The notes under the pieces: model-generated
The model's input: only the letters and a program-made list of their open reading frames with translations
Told to the model about the DNA's origin: nothing
Databases searched by the model: none
Made by a program: the position numbers and the translations under genes
Shown here: in pieces, positions 5,480-6,967 of the stretch
Layout of the letters: each line of letters opens with the position of its first letter
How positions within the stretch are numbered: the stretch's first letter is position 1
NCBI GenBank assembly: GCA_023395775.1
Contig: JAEWYA010000059.1
Location: forward strand, 1 to 6,967
From: Bacillota bacterium
Lineage (GTDB): Bacteria; Bacillota; Clostridia; Oscillospirales; Oscillospiraceae
Length of the DNA stretch: 6,967 nt
Direction of reading: 5' to 3'

Positions 5480-6763
5480 ATGGCCGAAAATGAAAAAGCC
5501 ACTGCGGCCGCTCCTGAAGCGGCTCCTGTAAAGAAAGCTCCAAAGCCGGTCAGCCCCGGCACACAGGCGCTGCGCGATGTTGTCACCAAGGTGTACGCCG
5601 AAGCGTGGGACGCTAAGAAGGCGGGCCGTCCCGTGGGCTGGTCGTCTTCCAAGTTCCCCTGCGAGATTGCCGAGGCGCTTGGCCTTGCCGTGGTGTATCC
5701 GGAGAACCAGGCCGCCGGTATCGGCGCTCAGCACGACGGACAGCGGATGTGCGAAGCCGCCGAGTCTCTGGGCTTTGATCCCGATATCTGCGGATACGCC
5801 CGGATCTCTCTGGCTTACGCCGCCGGCGTTGAGACTACCAATGAGTCCCGCCGGGTCCCCATGCCGGACTTTGTGCTGTGCTGCAATAACATTTGCAACT
5901 GCATGACCAAGTGGTATGAGAACATTGCCCGGATGCACAACATTCCCCTTATTATGATCGACGTGCCGTATAACAACGAGGTCACCGTCAGCGATTCTCA
6001 GGTGGCCTACATCCGCGGCCAGTTCGACGAGGCCATCAAGCAGATGGAGAAGATTGCCGGCGTGAAGTTCGATGAGAAGAAGTTTGAGCAGGCCTGTGCC
6101 AATGCCAACCGCACCGCCAAGGCGTGGCTGAAGGTATGCGACTATTTACAGTATAAGCCCGCCCCCATGAGCGGTTTTGATCTGTTCAACCACATGGCCG
6201 ACGTGGTGACCGCCCGCGGCAAGGTGGAGACTGCCGAGGCGTTCGAGCTGCTGGCAAGCGAGCTGGAGGAGCATGTGAAAAACGGCACCACCACCGCTCC
6301 GTTCCCCGAGCAGTACCGCGTCATGTTTGAGGGTATCCCCTGCTGGCCCAACCTGAAGACCCTCTTCAAGCCCCTGAAGGCCAACGGCGTCAACGTCACC
6401 GCCGTGGTGTATGCCCCCGCGTTCGGCTTTGTTTACAACGACCTGGATGAAATGGCCCGCGCATACTGCAAGGCCCCCAACAGTGTCTGTATTGAGCAGG
6501 GCGTGGAATGGCGCGAGGGTATCTGCCGGGACAACAAGGTGGACGGCGTGCTGGTCCACTACAACCGCTCCTGCAAGCCCTGGTCCGGCTACATGGCCGA
6601 GATGCAGCGCCGCTTTACCAAGGATCTGGGCGTCCCCTGCGCCGGATTCGACGGCGATCAGGCCGATCCCCGGAATTTCAACGAGGCTCAGTATGAGACC
6701 CGTGTCCAGGGCCTGGTAGAGGCTATGGAGGAGAATAAAAAGCAGAAGGAGGCCCGGGCATGA
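5480..6763 (+). CDS. hgdA: (R)-2-hydroxyglutaryl-CoA dehydratase alpha subunit
   Basis: This 427-residue alpha subunit of component D, with HgdB, carries out the radical syn-elimination of water from (R)-2-hydroxyglutaryl-CoA to (E)-glutaconyl-CoA. The enzyme is an iron-sulfur protein, oxygen-sensitive and cytoplasmic. Conserved family segments are VGWSSSKFPCEIAE (52-65), ICGYARISLAYAAG (103-116), MPDFVLCCNNICNCMTKWYE (128-147), CWPNLKTLFKPLKANG (288-303) and HYNRSCKPWSGYM (360-372). Cluster cysteines should be among Cys61, Cys104, Cys134/135 and Cys365. Two differences from A. fermentans HgdA (about 477 residues, from memory) stand out. An Ala/Pro/Lys-rich tail of about 23 residues precedes the conserved VSPGTQALRD, and a loop of roughly 70 residues is absent after the YAAG motif near residue 116. 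The start has GGAGGG seven bases upstream (5467-5472). The stop overlaps hgdB. Confidence 0.96.
   Translation: MAENEKATAAAPEAAPVKKAPKPVSPGTQALRDVVTKVYAEAWDAKKAGRPVGWSSSKFPCEIAEALGLAVVYPENQAAGIGAQHDGQRMCEAAESLGFDPDICGYARISLAYAAGVETTNESRRVPMPDFVLCCNNICNCMTKWYENIARMHNIPLIMIDVPYNNEVTVSDSQVAYIRGQFDEAIKQMEKIAGVKFDEKKFEQACANANRTAKAWLKVCDYLQYKPAPMSGFDLFNHMADVVTARGKVETAEAFELLASELEEHVKNGTTTAPFPEQYRVMFEGIPCWPNLKTLFKPLKANGVNVTAVVYAPAFGFVYNDLDEMARAYCKAPNSVCIEQGVEWREGICRDNKVDGVLVHYNRSCKPWSGYMAEMQRRFTKDLGVPCAGFDGDQADPRNFNEAQYETRVQGLVEAMEENKKQKEARA
6746..6763 (+). promoter_or_regulatory. hgdB ribosome binding site and ATGA overlap with hgdA
   Basis: AAGGAGG (6746-6752) lies inside the last hgdA codons, seven bases before ATG 6760-6762, which overlaps the hgdA TGA 6761-6763. 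This arrangement is typical of translational coupling and fits the 1:1 stoichiometry of the two dehydratase subunits. Confidence 0.88.
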
Positions 6764-6967
6764 GCATCGAGGTATTGCTGAACGAATTTAAGGAAGTTTC
6801 CGAGCATCCTCACCGCGTCCTGGGCGAGTATAAGAAGCAGGGGAAGAAGGTCATCGGTATTCTGCCCTACTATGCGCCCGAGGAGTTGGTCTATGCAGCC
6901 GGTATGGTGCCCATGGGCATCTGGGGCAGCAACAACAAGACCATTTCCATGGCCAAAGAGTACTGCG
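6760..6967 (+). CDS. hgdB: (R)-2-hydroxyglutaryl-CoA dehydratase beta subunit, 5' part only
   Basis: Sixty-nine codons of the beta subunit are present before the window ends; the full A. fermentans protein is about 379 residues. The translation begins MSIEVLLNEFKEVSEHPH and continues through GKKVIGILPYYAPEELVYAA to GMVPMGIWGSNNKTISMAKEYC. This is nearly identical in pattern to the A. fermentans N-terminus as I recall it. The final Cys69 lies in the conserved AKEYC, a probable cluster-region residue. The gene is cut by the window edge, not truncated biologically as far as can be seen. It completes the hgdCAB order known from Acidaminococcus and Clostridium. Confidence 0.95.
   Translation, partial: MSIEVLLNEFKEVSEHPHRVLGEYKKQGKKVIGILPYYAPEELVYAAGMVPMGIWGSNNKTISMAKEYC

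Overview
The window carries most of a gene set for fermenting glutamate by the hydroxyglutarate pathway of anaerobic Firmicutes. Codon use is GC-rich, there are strong AGGAGG-type ribosome binding sites, and the proteins read as close relatives of the Acidaminococcus fermentans and Clostridium symbiosum enzymes (compared from memory, with no search run). The source is therefore probably a strictly anaerobic clostridial gut-type bacterium, perhaps of the Oscillospiraceae; that placement is inference. No phage, transposon, CRISPR, tRNA or rRNA sequence was seen.

Layout. On the minus strand, 5-1927 holds gctA and gctB, the two subunits of glutaconate CoA-transferase. A divergent control region follows (about 1928-2118), then on the plus strand an AraC-family regulator (2119-2970). 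After a hairpin and a promoter region come a D-2-hydroxyacid dehydrogenase (3260-4228), a strong intrinsic terminator (4275-4318), and then hgdC (4598-5383), hgdA (5480-6763) and the first 69 codons of hgdB (6760 to the window end).

How the genes fit together. 2-Oxoglutarate from glutamate would be reduced to (R)-2-hydroxyglutarate by the dehydrogenase. GctAB would transfer CoA to it. HgdC, an ATP-driven one-electron activator, would fire the HgdAB dehydratase to give glutaconyl-CoA. The next enzyme, glutaconyl-CoA decarboxylase, is not in the window. The AraC-type protein, lying between the two arms, is the natural candidate regulator.

The pathway is known, and I see no wholly new system. 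The points worth a second look are: an in-frame TAA that splits gctA while the reading frame continues, conserved, beyond it; an Ala/Lys-rich insert of about 50 residues in the GctA C-terminal part; an HgdA with an Ala/Pro/Lys-rich N-terminal tail that lacks a long internal segment of the A. fermentans protein; a dehydrogenase from a different subfamily than the classical HgdH; and overlapping divergent promoters with A-rich motifs that may be shared with the other promoters.
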